From: MGBC124762 sp048201935
GTDB lineage: Bacteria; Bacillota; Clostridia; Oscillospirales; Oscillospiraceae
NCBI GenBank assembly: GCA_048201935.1
Contig: DBFBGR010000015.1
Span: forward strand, 62,001-126,000
Reading direction: 5' to 3'
DNA: 64,000 nt
Below the pieces are notes generated by a model. It made no database searches. It saw only the letters and a program-made list of their open reading frames with translations, and was not told where the DNA came from. A program made the position numbers and the translations under genes. How positions within the stretch are numbered: the stretch's first letter is position 1; the number at the start of each line of letters is the position of its first letter. This document shows, one piece after another, positions 17,750-26,118 of this stretch.

Positions 17750-18203
17750 CGGCGCTCAGCTCCTTTCTCAGCATGTCCCTGGCCCGGCTGACCCGGGTCT
17801 GGACGGCGGTACGGGAGATGCCCAATATCCCGGCGATCTCCCCTTGGTCGTAGCCCTCAAAATAGTAGAGATGGATGACCGCGCGGTACTTGGGAGGCAG
17901 GGCCATCACCGCTTGGTGCGTCTCCCGGTCCTCGCTGTCTTGGAAGGCGACGGTCTCGTCCAGGGGCCCCACATTTCTCCGCCAGTAGGAGCGAAGCTGG
18001 TTTTTGCAGGCGTTGGCCGCGCAGGTGAGCAGCCACGCCTTTTCCTTGCCCGCTTCCGGTCTCCCCCGGCCCTCGGCCAGCTTCAAAAACACCCCCTGGC
18101 ACACGTCCTCCCCGTCGCCGCGGCTGCCCAGGTAGCTGTAGGCCAGCCGAAATACGTCGTCGGCGTAGCGTTCAAAGAGCTCCGCCAAGGTATCATGGTC
18201 CAT
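17733..18203 (-). CDS. ECF-type RNA polymerase sigma factor (SigV/RpoE-like)
   Basis: A 156-residue sigma factor. I use the ATG at 18203 (AAGGTGA in front) rather than one 36 bases upstream. Region 2 runs over about 8-75 (FERYADDVFRLAYSYLGSRGDGEDVCQGVFLKL) and region 4 over about 105-150 (LPPKYRAVIHLYYFEGYDQ, then ISRTAVQTRVSRARDML). Regions 1 and 3 are absent, as expected for ECF sigmas. It is co-transcribed with the DUF4179 protein. A GAAAACTTTTT block about 60-70 bases upstream of the start (minus strand) could be part of an autoregulated promoter, but I cannot define it with confidence. Confidence 0.92.
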   Translation of the reverse strand: MDHDTLAELFERYADDVFRLAYSYLGSRGDGEDVCQGVFLKLAEGRGRPEAGKEKAWLLTCAANACKNQLRSYWRRNVGPLDETVAFQDSEDRETHQAVMALPPKYRAVIHLYYFEGYDQGEIAGILGISRTAVQTRVSRARDMLRKELSADEGAL

Positions 18204-18291
18204 CGCTCTCACCTTCTTTCTTGAACTGCCGGCATCCATATAACACCCGGGCCCCGCCCATTCTCACAAAAAGTTTTCCAGCCCGGGCATG

Positions 18292-18324
18292 AAAAAAGCG
18301 CGCCTCCGGCGGGAAGCGCGCTTT
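18292..18324 (-). terminator. Terminator of the CDP-alcohol phosphatidyltransferase gene
   Basis: AAAGCGCGC (18295-18303) pairs with GCGCGCTTT (18316-18324); on the minus strand it ends in six T (18297-18292). Confidence 0.75.
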
Positions 18325-18335
18325 CTAGTGCGATA

Positions 18336-18938
18336 TTACTTCTCTCTCTTGCTCTGGATGGCGTCCTTGGTGTTTTGGTAGGTGTCCTTCAACACCCGGC
18401 CCAGGGAGATGACCTCGCCGCCATATTTTTGGCGGTAGATGTGGATGGTCAGCTCCTCAATGCCCGCCACGGTGGCCACCACGCAGAAGAGGGTGAAGTA
18501 GGCCACCGCCACGGGGGTGCGGATGAGGTAGGGCGCGCCGAAGATCAAAAAGCCACTGATCTTGTTGAGCATGGTGTGGAGGCTGGGGAAGCGGCCGAAT
18601 TTCACCAGAGCGAAGAGGTAGGTGCCGATGCGGAAGACCAAAATGCCCACCGCCCACCACCAGCACCACTCGTGCAGGATCTTCTCCCGCCAGACGATGG
18701 GGATAAGCCGCAGGACCATGACAGAGTAAAACAGCATATCCGCCGCGCTGTCCAGCCGCGCGCCGAAATCCCCCGCCGTGCCTGTGGCCCGGGCCACGGG
18801 GCCGTCCAGGGCGTCGCTGACGCCGCAGAGGGTATAGACGATGTAGAAGGGGATGGACAGGGGCGTGAGGAAGATGAGGGCGATGGCGCCCAGCAACCGG
18901 AAGCCGGTCAAACAGTTGGCCGGCGTAAATTTTTTCAT
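18336..18938 (-). CDS. CDP-alcohol phosphatidyltransferase family protein
   Basis: A 200-residue integral membrane enzyme that moves a phospho-head-group or phosphatidyl group from a CDP-alcohol. The complete catalytic motif is seen: D42, D45-G46, A49-R50, then G59, D63 and D67. Five or six hydrophobic segments follow. Length and layout are close to PgsA or PssA, but acceptor specificity (glycerol-3-phosphate, serine or inositol phosphate) cannot be read from the sequence. It is a single-gene unit with its own promoter at 18972-19000 and its own terminator. Confidence 0.88.
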   Translation of the reverse strand: MKKFTPANCLTGFRLLGAIALIFLTPLSIPFYIVYTLCGVSDALDGPVARATGTAGDFGARLDSAADMLFYSVMVLRLIPIVWREKILHEWCWWWAVGILVFRIGTYLFALVKFGRFPSLHTMLNKISGFLIFGAPYLIRTPVAVAYFTLFCVVATVAGIEELTIHIYRQKYGGEVISLGRVLKDTYQNTKDAIQSKREK

Positions 18939-18971
18939 AGTGGGGCCCTCCCCTCTTTGCGTATTGTTGTA

Positions 18972-19000
18972 ATTTTACCACCACCGTCTCCATCCGTCAA
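18972..19000 (-). promoter_or_regulatory. Promoter of the CDP-alcohol phosphatidyltransferase gene
   Basis: On the minus strand TTGACG (19000-18995) and TAAAAT (18977-18972) have a 17-base spacer, 34 bases from the start codon. Confidence 0.75.
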
Positions 19001-19164
19001 CCGCAAAAGTGTCCTTGGGCGGGGAGTTTTTCCCGTCCAGGGCCTTGAAGCGCACCCCGTGGGGTGCTAAAATGGAGGAAAAAGAGCCTTGGGTCCAACA
19101 TCCCGGCTTTTTCAGGTGGATTTCAGCTTGCGGGGTTATACTGGCCCCAAAAGGAGGGATGGCC

Positions 19165-19842
19165 GTGCGCATTTTGCTGGCCGAGGACCAGCTCCCCATC
19201 GCCAAGGCCCTGAAGGCGGTGCTGGAGCGTGAAAAGTACGCCGTGGACATGGTCCACAGCGGCACCGACGCTTTGGACCACATCCTGGCTGTGGACTATG
19301 ACGCGTTGGTGCTGGACATCATGATGCCCGGTCTGGACGGCCTGGAGGTCCTGCGCCGGGCCAGGGAGCAGGGCGTGGACGCTCCGGCGCTGTTCCTCAC
19401 CGCCAAGGCGGAGGTGGAGGACCGGGTGGCCGGGCTGGACGCTGGAGCGGACGACTATCTGCCCAAGCCTTTTGCCACCGCGGAATTCCTGGCCCGGGTC
19501 CGGGCCCTGACCCGGCGGCGGGGCGTTTACGCGCCCTCGCTGCTGACTCTGGGCCATTTGACGCTGGACTGCCAGCGGTATCTTTTGACGGTGGGCGAGC
19601 GCTCGGAACGCCTCTCCAACAAAGAATACCAGCTCATGGAGCTTTTTATGCGTTCGCCCAAGCAGGTATTCTCCACCGAACGGCTCATGGACCGGGTCTG
19701 GGGGCTGGACTCGGAGGCGGAGCTGGACGTAGTCTGGACCTACATCGGCTTTTTGCGCAAGAAGCTCAAGACCCTGGGCGCCGACGTGGAGATACGCACC
19801 ATCCGGGGCGTTGGGTATACATTGGAGGTGACCGTATGCTGA
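19165..19842 (+). CDS. Two-component response regulator, OmpR/PhoB family
   Basis: A 225-residue regulator. The GTG at 19165 is preferred: AAGGAGG (19151-19157) lies 7 bases before it, while the ATG at 19159 practically abuts the ribosome site, and family proteins begin with the pattern RILLAED. The receiver domain (1-115) has the acidic pair E8-D9, the phosphoacceptor D51 (VLDIMMPGLDG) and the FLTAKAE lysine. A winged-helix DNA-binding domain follows (about 130-225), ending RTIRGVGYTLE. It overlaps the histidine kinase start by 7 bases. Confidence 0.93.
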   Translation: MRILLAEDQLPIAKALKAVLEREKYAVDMVHSGTDALDHILAVDYDALVLDIMMPGLDGLEVLRRAREQGVDAPALFLTAKAEVEDRVAGLDAGADDYLPKPFATAEFLARVRALTRRRGVYAPSLLTLGHLTLDCQRYLLTVGERSERLSNKEYQLMELFMRSPKQVFSTERLMDRVWGLDSEAELDVVWTYIGFLRKKLKTLGADVEIRTIRGVGYTLEVTVC

Positions 19843-21143
19843 AAAAGATGCGCTGGCGCTTTATCGGCGCGGCTATGGCGGCCTTCGCGGCGGTGGTGCT
19901 GGTACTGGTGGTGGGCATCAATATCTGGAACCGCCACATCGTCCTTCAGCGCCAAGACGACATCCTCCGCCGCCTGGCCGAGTTGGAGACCACCGCCTCG
20001 TCGGACCGCTGGCGGGGCCGCGAGCGGCCCCAGGAGCCGGACTGGGCGGTCGCGCCAGAGGCACCGCCGGAGCAGAGCCAGGGCAGGCCGGACCGGCAGG
20101 ACAGGGACTTTGCCATGCCCGGCCCCTTTGGAGGCCACTCCCCGGAGTTTCGCTACTCTCTGCGCTACTTCGTGGTCCGCTGTGACGAGACAGGCCAGGC
20201 CACCGATACCGACCGGGAGTTCATCGCCTCGGTGGACGCCGATCAGGCGGCCCAGTGGGGCGAGGAAGTGGTCCGCAGCGGCAGGCCCTCGGGCTATTGG
20301 AACGGCTACCGCTATCTGTGCCAGACCACCATGGAGGGCTCGGTGGTGCTGTTTTTGAACGCTGAACAGGAGATCCAGTCCATGCGCATCATGCTGCTGG
20401 TGTCGTCGGTGGTGGCCCTTGTGAGCCTGCTTTTGGTGTTTGCTCTGGTGGTCCTCTTCTCCCGGCGGGCCATCGCCCCCTACGCCCGGAACATCGAGAC
20501 CCAAAAGCGGTTCATCACCGACGCCAGCCACGAGCTGAAGACCCCCCTCACCGCCATTTCCGCCAGCGCCGATGTGCTCTCTATGGACCTGCCGGACAAC
20601 GAGTGGGTGGCCTCCATCCAAACTGAATGCGCCCGGATGGCCCGGCTGGTGGGGGACCTGGTGACCCTGTCCCGGCTGGACGAGGCCCAGCCCTTCCCTG
20701 ACAAAAGCGAGTTTTCCCTTTCCGACGCGGTGTGGGAGATCTCCGAGCCCGCCGCCGCGGTGGCTAAGGCCCGGGGCCTGGGGTATTCCCAGGACATTGC
20801 CGACGGCCTCACCCTGTGCGGCGACCGGGCGGCGGTGCAGCAGATGACGTCTATTTTGCTGGATAACGCCCTCAAGTACGCCAGCCCCGGCGGCGCGGTG
20901 CGGCTGAATTTGTCCAGGGTCCGGGGCAAGGCCCAGTTGGAGGTGTTCAACACCTGCGATACCGCCGCTCTGGACCTCTCCCGTCTCTTTGACCGCTTCT
21001 ACCGCTCTGAGACCGCCCGGGCCCAGCAGGCCGCCGGCAACGGCGTGGGCCTGTCCATCGCCAAGGCCACCGCCCAGCGCCACGGCGGCTCCATCTCCGC
21101 CCAGGCAGGCGACGGCGGCGTCACCTTCACCGTCAGATTATAA
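19836..21143 (+). CDS. Sensor histidine kinase
   Basis: A 435-residue kinase that pairs with the preceding regulator. Two transmembrane segments (about 9-30 and 184-208) flank an extracytoplasmic sensor part with a Glu/Pro/Arg-rich stretch (about 55-95). The HisKA box has the phosphorylated His at residue 232 (FITDASHELKTPL). The ATPase domain has the N box LLDNALKYASPGG, F box FDRFYRSE and G2 box GNGVGLSIAKA. No obvious HAMP signature is seen between TM2 and HisKA. The ligand is unknown. Confidence 0.92.
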   Translation: MLKKMRWRFIGAAMAAFAAVVLVLVVGINIWNRHIVLQRQDDILRRLAELETTASSDRWRGRERPQEPDWAVAPEAPPEQSQGRPDRQDRDFAMPGPFGGHSPEFRYSLRYFVVRCDETGQATDTDREFIASVDADQAAQWGEEVVRSGRPSGYWNGYRYLCQTTMEGSVVLFLNAEQEIQSMRIMLLVSSVVALVSLLLVFALVVLFSRRAIAPYARNIETQKRFITDASHELKTPLTAISASADVLSMDLPDNEWVASIQTECARMARLVGDLVTLSRLDEAQPFPDKSEFSLSDAVWEISEPAAAVAKARGLGYSQDIADGLTLCGDRAAVQQMTSILLDNALKYASPGGAVRLNLSRVRGKAQLEVFNTCDTAALDLSRLFDRFYRSETARAQQAAGNGVGLSIAKATAQRHGGSISAQAGDGGVTFTVRL

Positions 21144-21155
21144 GCGTTTTACCCC

Positions 21156-21183
21156 AAAGGGGCGGCCTCCGAGCCGCCCCTTT
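21156..21183 (+). terminator. Terminator after the two-component system
   Basis: AAAGGGGCGGC (21156-21166) pairs with GCCGCCCCTTT (21173-21183) across a 6-base loop. The following T content is modest. Confidence 0.75.
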
Positions 21184-21204
21184 CTTGCATTTTTTCTTCC
21201 CCTA

Positions 21205-21233
21205 TTGACAAAGGAACGCTTTTGCGCTATAAT
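21205..21233 (+). promoter_or_regulatory. Consensus promoter of the marR-ABC operon
   Basis: TTGACA (21205-21210), 17 bases, TATAAT (21228-21233): full consensus. An inverted repeat directly after it (21236-21248) is a likely repressor site. Confidence 0.88.
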
Positions 21234-21235
21234 AT

Positions 21236-21248
21236 CTAATAGAATTAG
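21236..21248 (+). promoter_or_regulatory. Candidate MarR operator
   Basis: CTAAT-AGA-ATTAG is a perfect 5+5 inverted repeat just after the -10 box, at the likely transcription start. AT-rich palindromes here are typical targets for MarR-type autorepression. Confidence 0.5.
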
Positions 21249-21273
21249 TAATCAAGAAAGGTAACGGAGCTTT

Positions 21274-21699
21274 ATGGATTACACACAATTAGCGGAAAGG
21301 CTCATCGACCTGCGCGCCCATGCCCCGCGGCTCAAGATGGAGCGGACCATGGCTCAAGCTGCAAGGGGCGAGGTTTTGGCTCTGAATTACCTGGCGGCAA
21401 GTGGAAACCAAGCATACCCCAAGGACATGAGCCGGGCACTGATGCTGACCACGGCCAGAGTCGCGGCCATGCTGAAGTCTCTGGAGGGGCAGGGCTTGTT
21501 GACCCGCACCCCCGACCCGGCGGACAGCCGGCAGATCATTGTCAGCTTGACAGAAAAGGGCGTCACCCTGGTGGAAGAGCGCCGGCTCGGAATGATCCGC
21601 TCAGTGGCAAAGATGCTGGAAGCCCTGGGTGAGGAGGACGCAAGGGCCTACGTCCGCATCCAGGCCAGGCTGATCGAGCTGGGCGACATTTGGAGGTAG
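21274..21699 (+). CDS. MarR family transcriptional regulator
   Basis: A 141-residue winged-helix regulator. The helix-turn-helix (about 47-75: PKDMSRALMLTTARVAAMLKSL) is followed by the wing with the family DPADSRQIIVSLTEKG motif (about 80-97). It probably represses its own promoter through the inverted repeat at 21236-21248 and responds to a small molecule exported by the downstream ABC-2 transporter. The downstream genes are separated by 119 bases with a terminator-like hairpin. Confidence 0.9.
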   Translation: MDYTQLAERLIDLRAHAPRLKMERTMAQAARGEVLALNYLAASGNQAYPKDMSRALMLTTARVAAMLKSLEGQGLLTRTPDPADSRQIIVSLTEKGVTLVEERRLGMIRSVAKMLEALGEEDARAYVRIQARLIELGDIWR

Positions 21700-21764
21700 T
21701 GTCCTGACCCCTACCCAGGCGCAGACAACCGAATAGGAAAGGCACTATAAGTCTTTATAGCGAT

Positions 21765-21804
21765 AAGTCCTATGCGAGAATACTCGCATAGGACTTTATT
21801 TTTT
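21765..21804 (+). terminator. Terminator/attenuator between marR and the ABC exporter
   Basis: AAGTCCTATGCGAG (21765-21778) pairs over 14 bp with 21783-21796 across AATA, followed by a T-rich run (TATTTTTT). The ribosome site GAGGAGG and the ABC ATPase ATG (21819) come immediately after. A smaller perfect hairpin (CTATAAGTCTTTATAG, about 21745-21760) precedes it. Confidence 0.75.
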
Positions 21805-21818
21805 GAGGAGGTAATAGC

Positions 21819-22733
21819 ATGGACCCTATCATTCAAGTAGAGCACTTCACAAAACGGTACGGAGACTTCACGGCGGTGGACGACATCTCCTTCACCGTGG
21901 ACGAGGGCAGCATTTTCGCCTTCCTCGGTCCCAACGGTGCGGGCAAGAGCACCACCATCAACACCCTGTGTACCATCCTGGACAAGACGCAGGGCTCTCT
22001 GGCCATCAATGGCCACGACGTTTCCAGAGAACGCAGGCTGGTGCGCAAGGACATCGGCATCGTCTTTCAGGATCCCACCCTGGACGCCCAAATGACAGTG
22101 GAGGAAAACCTGAAATACCATTGCGCCTTCTACAAGGTGCCAAAAAGCGAGGTGCGAGAGCGCATTGACTTTGCTCTTGATCTGGTGGAGCTTACGCAGT
22201 GGAGACGAGCGGCGGTAGGGAGTCTGTCCGGCGGCATGAAGCGGCGGGCCGAGATCGCCAGAGGGCTGGTCCACGACCCCAAGGTCTTGTTCCTGGACGA
22301 ACCCACCACTGGCCTGGACCCCCAGACCAGAGCCAATGTGTGGGAGTACATCCAGCGGCTCCAGAAACAGAAGAACATGACGATTTTTCTGACCACCCAC
22401 TATATGGACGAGGCGGAGGTCTGCTCCAAGGTCGTCATTATGGACCACGGCAAGATCGTTGCCCACGACACACCGGAGAATTTGAAGCATCAATATACCG
22501 GCACAGAGGTGGATGTGGTCTGCATTCGGACCGCGCCGTTGGAATCTGCGTTGCGGGACCGGGGCGTTCCCTATCAGAAAGATGGAGACAAGTTGATGTT
22601 CCATACCAAGAAAGCCCCCGACGCGTTGGAAATCTTATCCGCACACAGGGACGAAATTACCGACTTTGAAGTGAAAAACGGGACGCTGAACGAGGTGTTC
22701 CTGGCAATCACAGGAAAGGAGATCAGAGAATGA
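21819..22733 (+). CDS. ABC transporter ATP-binding protein, drug-exporter (DrrA-like) type
   Basis: A 304-residue ATPase with Walker A GPNGAGKST (about 40-48), Q-loop VFQDPTLD, signature LSGGMKRR and Walker B VLFLDEPTTGLDP, then H-loop TTHYMDEAE. The C-terminal extension (about 220-304) is typical of DrrA-like ATPases. The ribosome site GAGGAGG lies between the attenuator hairpin and the ATG. Its stop overlaps the permease start (ATGA). The substrate is not known; MarR linkage suggests a toxic compound. Confidence 0.92.
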   Translation: MDPIIQVEHFTKRYGDFTAVDDISFTVDEGSIFAFLGPNGAGKSTTINTLCTILDKTQGSLAINGHDVSRERRLVRKDIGIVFQDPTLDAQMTVEENLKYHCAFYKVPKSEVRERIDFALDLVELTQWRRAAVGSLSGGMKRRAEIARGLVHDPKVLFLDEPTTGLDPQTRANVWEYIQRLQKQKNMTIFLTTHYMDEAEVCSKVVIMDHGKIVAHDTPENLKHQYTGTEVDVVCIRTAPLESALRDRGVPYQKDGDKLMFHTKKAPDALEILSAHRDEITDFEVKNGTLNEVFLAITGKEIRE

Positions 22734-23578
22734 ATCCGATCACAGCCATCGTGCAGAGGAATCTGCTGAATTATATTCGAAGCAAGGGGCGGGTACTCGG
22801 CGCACTGTTTATGTCCATGTTCATGCTGGTGATGTTTTCATTTCTGATGAGATCCTCCATGAGCGGACTTGACGCGCCTATGCCGTACCTGATCTCCGGC
22901 GTGATCATCATGAGCGTATTTCAGGTCAGCGTCAACAATTCTTCGGATATTCTGACCGACATTTCCAGCGGCTATATGAAGGAGGTCCTGGTGGCCCCCA
23001 TCCCCCGGACACAGATCTCCATGGGGCACATCCTGTCGGGAGCAGTCATCGCCACGCTGCAAGGAATCGTTACCATGGTCTGCGGCATTGTCCTTGGCCT
23101 GCGGGTCAATGTCCTGCAAATTTTGCTTCTATCGGCGGTGATGCTGGTTTCCGCTATGACCTTCAGTGCCATCGGCCTGTTTCTGGCCACGGTTTCCCGC
23201 AACTCCCCCGCCTTCCAGACCATTAGCTCTATGATCATGATGCCCCTGACCTTCGTCTCCGGGGCCTATATTCCCACCACAATAATACCCGGTTTTCTCC
23301 TCCCCATCGTCTACCTGAATCCGCTGACCTATACCACCTCCATCTTCCGCTATATTGCCCTGGGGGCGCACACGCTGACCACACAGGAGCTGGTAGAGCA
23401 AGGTATGGCCTTCACCATCGGCGGATTTGTCATCACGCCGCTGATGGGGCTGGCCATCACCCTTTTGATCGGGGCATTTTTCTTCGTGCTGTGCGTCCGC
23501 AAATTTGACCGGGCGGACTTCTCCACCATCAAGGTCGCCACTGGGATGCGGGGCGGCGGGGCCGCGGCCAGACGGTAG
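22730..23578 (+). CDS. ABC-2 type permease
   Basis: A 282-residue membrane protein with about six transmembrane segments. It has the ABC-2 signature region (TISSMIMMPLTFVSGAYIP, near residue 165) between the fourth and fifth segments. It forms an exporter with the DrrA-like ATPase, with which it overlaps by 4 bases. The N-terminal RNLLNYIRSKGRVLGALF stretch before TM1 is typical of DrrB-like proteins. Confidence 0.9.
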   Translation: MNPITAIVQRNLLNYIRSKGRVLGALFMSMFMLVMFSFLMRSSMSGLDAPMPYLISGVIIMSVFQVSVNNSSDILTDISSGYMKEVLVAPIPRTQISMGHILSGAVIATLQGIVTMVCGIVLGLRVNVLQILLLSAVMLVSAMTFSAIGLFLATVSRNSPAFQTISSMIMMPLTFVSGAYIPTTIIPGFLLPIVYLNPLTYTTSIFRYIALGAHTLTTQELVEQGMAFTIGGFVITPLMGLAITLLIGAFFFVLCVRKFDRADFSTIKVATGMRGGGAAARR

Positions 23579-23675
23579 CGGCGGCGGTTCACATTTTGTT
23601 CACCCTTCTTTTCAGGTACATTTTGGGTGGCGCTGGTATTCTTTTCACAACAACGCAAGAAGGAGCGCGATCGCT

Positions 23676-25388
23676 ATGACGGATACCCTGGTCCAAACGG
23701 CAAAGTCCAAGAAGAAATTCCCTGTGCGCAGGCTGGTCAAGTGGCTGGTCGTCCTAGCCGCCCTGGCTGTCGTGGCCGTCCTCATCCTGCGCGCCCTCTT
23801 CCCCGGCGGCTCCAGCCGGGCCGGATCCGCCACGGCGCAGTACGCCACCGCCCAAGTCCAGCGGCGCACCATCACCAGCGCCCTCACCGGCTCTGGGACT
23901 CTGCAAAGCGCCAACTCCTACACCGTCACCACCCTGGTGCAGGGGGACATCCTCTCCGACACCTTTGAGGAGGGGGATCTGGTGGAGGAGGGCCAGGTGC
24001 TCTACGTCATCGACAGCTCCGACGCCGCCACCAACATTGAAAAGGCCCAGCTCTCCCTGTCCCAGGCCCAGCGCAGCTACCAGCGTACGGTGGACAGCCA
24101 GTATGTGGAGTCCGACGTGTCCGGCCAGGTCTGGTCGCTGGAGGTAGCCGTGGGCGATCAGGTCAAGAACGGCCAGACCATCGCCCAGGTCCGGGACAGC
24201 TCTGTCATGCGCCTGGAGGTCCTCTTCCCCGCCGACGACGCCCAGGGCTTCTATGCCGGGCAGGCCGCGGTGGTAACGCTGGACGGCTCCTTTGAGACCT
24301 TGACCGGCACGGTGGAGACCATTTCCGCCGCCGACACTGTCTCCCAGGGCGGTCAAATTTTACGCACCGTCACGATCTCGGTGAAAAACCCCGGCGCGTT
24401 GACCGCCGGGCAGGCCGCCTCGGCCAGCGTGGGCGGCGTAGGCTGTGCCAGCGGCGGGACCTTCGCCTATCAGAGTGAGGGCGTGATCACCGCCACCGCC
24501 TCGGGCACGGTGGCCTCTCTCAGCGTCCGCGAGGGCGATACGGTCCGCCGGGGCCAGCGGGTGCTGACCCTCTCGGGGGACGAGCTGGAAAACTCCATCC
24601 AAAACGCCCAGGATTCTCTGCGTAACGCCCAGCTATCCATGGAAAACACCCAGGAGCAGCTGGAGAATTACACCGTCACCGCCCCGGTCACCGGCACGGT
24701 GGTGGACAAGTCCAAAAAGGCGGGCGAGACTGTCTCCAACGCCAACGGAGGCCAGAGCCTGTGCACCATCTACGACCTGACCTATCTGGAGATGACCCTG
24801 GACATCGACGAGCTGGACATCAGCAAGGTGGCCGTGGGCCAGAGCGTCACCATCACCACCGACGCTGTGGAGAGCAAGAGTTATGAGGGCGTAGTCACCA
24901 AGGTCTCGGTGGTGGGCACCACCTCCATGGGCATCACCTCCTACCCCGCTACCGTCCGCATCGACGAGACAGACGGTCTGCTGCCGGGGATGAACGTGGA
25001 CGCGGAGATCGTGCTCTCTGAGGCCGCCGATGTGCTCACCATCCCCGCCGCCGCCTTGAGCCGTGGCGACCGGGTACTGGTCGCCGCCGACTCTCCCAGT
25101 GCCGCCAACGCCATGGAGGGCGACGCTCCCGAGGGCTATGTCTACGTCCAGGTGGAGACCGGCGACAGTGACGACAGCTACGTGGAGATCAAAAGCGGCC
25201 TCACCGAGGACGACACCGTGGCCTACCTCTCCACCTCCGCCGGCCAGGATATGGACCCCATGGGCGGCATGTTCGGTATGGGCGCTATGCCCGGCGGCAT
25301 GTCCAGCGGCGGTATGCCCGCCGGCGGGCCCGGCCTGGGCGGCGGCAACCGCGGCGGTGGCGGCGGCTTCCCGGGAGGTGGCCGCTGA
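23676..25388 (+). CDS. HlyD/MacA-type efflux adaptor with Gly/Met-rich tail
   Basis: A 570-residue periplasmic-adaptor-like protein. The ATG at 23676 has AAGGAG upstream; the longer frame to 23505 overlaps the previous gene. An N-terminal anchor (about 18-40) is followed by a lipoyl/barrel-sandwich half, a helical hairpin and a second lipoyl half that includes VTAPVTGTVVDKSKKAGE, then beta-barrel domains. The last 45 residues are almost only Gly, Met, Pro and Ala. It joins the ATPase and MacB-like permease to form a MacAB-type efflux system of Gram-positive type. The substrate is unknown. Confidence 0.88.
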   Translation: MTDTLVQTAKSKKKFPVRRLVKWLVVLAALAVVAVLILRALFPGGSSRAGSATAQYATAQVQRRTITSALTGSGTLQSANSYTVTTLVQGDILSDTFEEGDLVEEGQVLYVIDSSDAATNIEKAQLSLSQAQRSYQRTVDSQYVESDVSGQVWSLEVAVGDQVKNGQTIAQVRDSSVMRLEVLFPADDAQGFYAGQAAVVTLDGSFETLTGTVETISAADTVSQGGQILRTVTISVKNPGALTAGQAASASVGGVGCASGGTFAYQSEGVITATASGTVASLSVREGDTVRRGQRVLTLSGDELENSIQNAQDSLRNAQLSMENTQEQLENYTVTAPVTGTVVDKSKKAGETVSNANGGQSLCTIYDLTYLEMTLDIDELDISKVAVGQSVTITTDAVESKSYEGVVTKVSVVGTTSMGITSYPATVRIDETDGLLPGMNVDAEIVLSEAADVLTIPAAALSRGDRVLVAADSPSAANAMEGDAPEGYVYVQVETGDSDDSYVEIKSGLTEDDTVAYLSTSAGQDMDPMGGMFGMGAMPGGMSSGGMPAGGPGLGGGNRGGGGGFPGGGR

Positions 25389-25389
25389 C

Positions 25390-26118
25390 ATGGGCGCGCT
25401 CATTGAATTCCAGCAGGTGTGCAAGTACTACGTCATGGGCGAAGAGACTGTGGTGGCCGCCGACCACATCGACATGTCCATCCAGACCGGCGAATTTGTG
25501 GCCATCGTGGGCCAGTCAGGCTCGGGCAAGTCCACGTGCATGAACATCATCGGCTGCCTGGACGTGCCCAGCCAGGGGACCTATCTCCTGAACGGCCAGG
25601 ACGTGGGGCAACTGTCCAAAAACAAGCTGGCCGCCATCCGCAACCAGATGCTGGGCTTTATCTTTCAGCAGTATAACCTGTTGCCCAAGCTGAGCATTTT
25701 GGAAAACGTGGAGGTCCCCTTGATGTACGCCGGGGTGGCCCGCTCGGAGCGGAGAAAACGGGCTATGGAGGCGCTGGAGCGGGTGGGCCTGGCGGACAAG
25801 TACAAGCACCGGCCCAACCAGCTCTCCGGCGGCCAGCAGCAGCGGGCATCCATCGCCCGGGCCCTAGCGGGCAAGCCCGCCGTCATCCTGGCCGACGAGC
25901 CCACCGGAGCGTTGGACAGCCACACCGGCCGAGAGGTCCTTGCCATGCTTCAAGACCTCCACCGCCAGGGCAACACCGTGGTCCTCATCACCCACGACAA
26001 CGCCATCGCCCGACAGGCCCAGCGCATCATCCGCCTGGAGGACGGCCAGGTGGTCTACGACGGCGACGCTAGAGCACCCCAGGCGGTGGTCCAGCACCGA
26101 GAGGAGGCGCCGTTATGA
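25390..26118 (+). CDS. MacB/LolD-type ABC ATPase
   Basis: A 242-residue ATPase starting 2 bases after the adaptor stop. Walker A GQSGSGKST, signature LSGGQQQR and Walker B VILADEPTGALDS are clear; the LolD/MacB-family features TYLLNGQDV and FIFQQYNLLPKLSILENVEVPL are present in part. The upstream in-frame extension reads through the adaptor gene in another frame and is rejected. It overlaps the permease by 4 bases (ATGA). Confidence 0.93.
   Translation: MGALIEFQQVCKYYVMGEETVVAADHIDMSIQTGEFVAIVGQSGSGKSTCMNIIGCLDVPSQGTYLLNGQDVGQLSKNKLAAIRNQMLGFIFQQYNLLPKLSILENVEVPLMYAGVARSERRKRAMEALERVGLADKYKHRPNQLSGGQQQRASIARALAGKPAVILADEPTGALDSHTGREVLAMLQDLHRQGNTVVLITHDNAIARQAQRIIRLEDGQVVYDGDARAPQAVVQHREEAPL

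Noticed and set aside
19159..19161. ATG as the start of the response regulator
   Set aside because: It abuts the AAGGAGGG ribosome site; the GTG at 19165 is better spaced and gives the normal family N-terminus.
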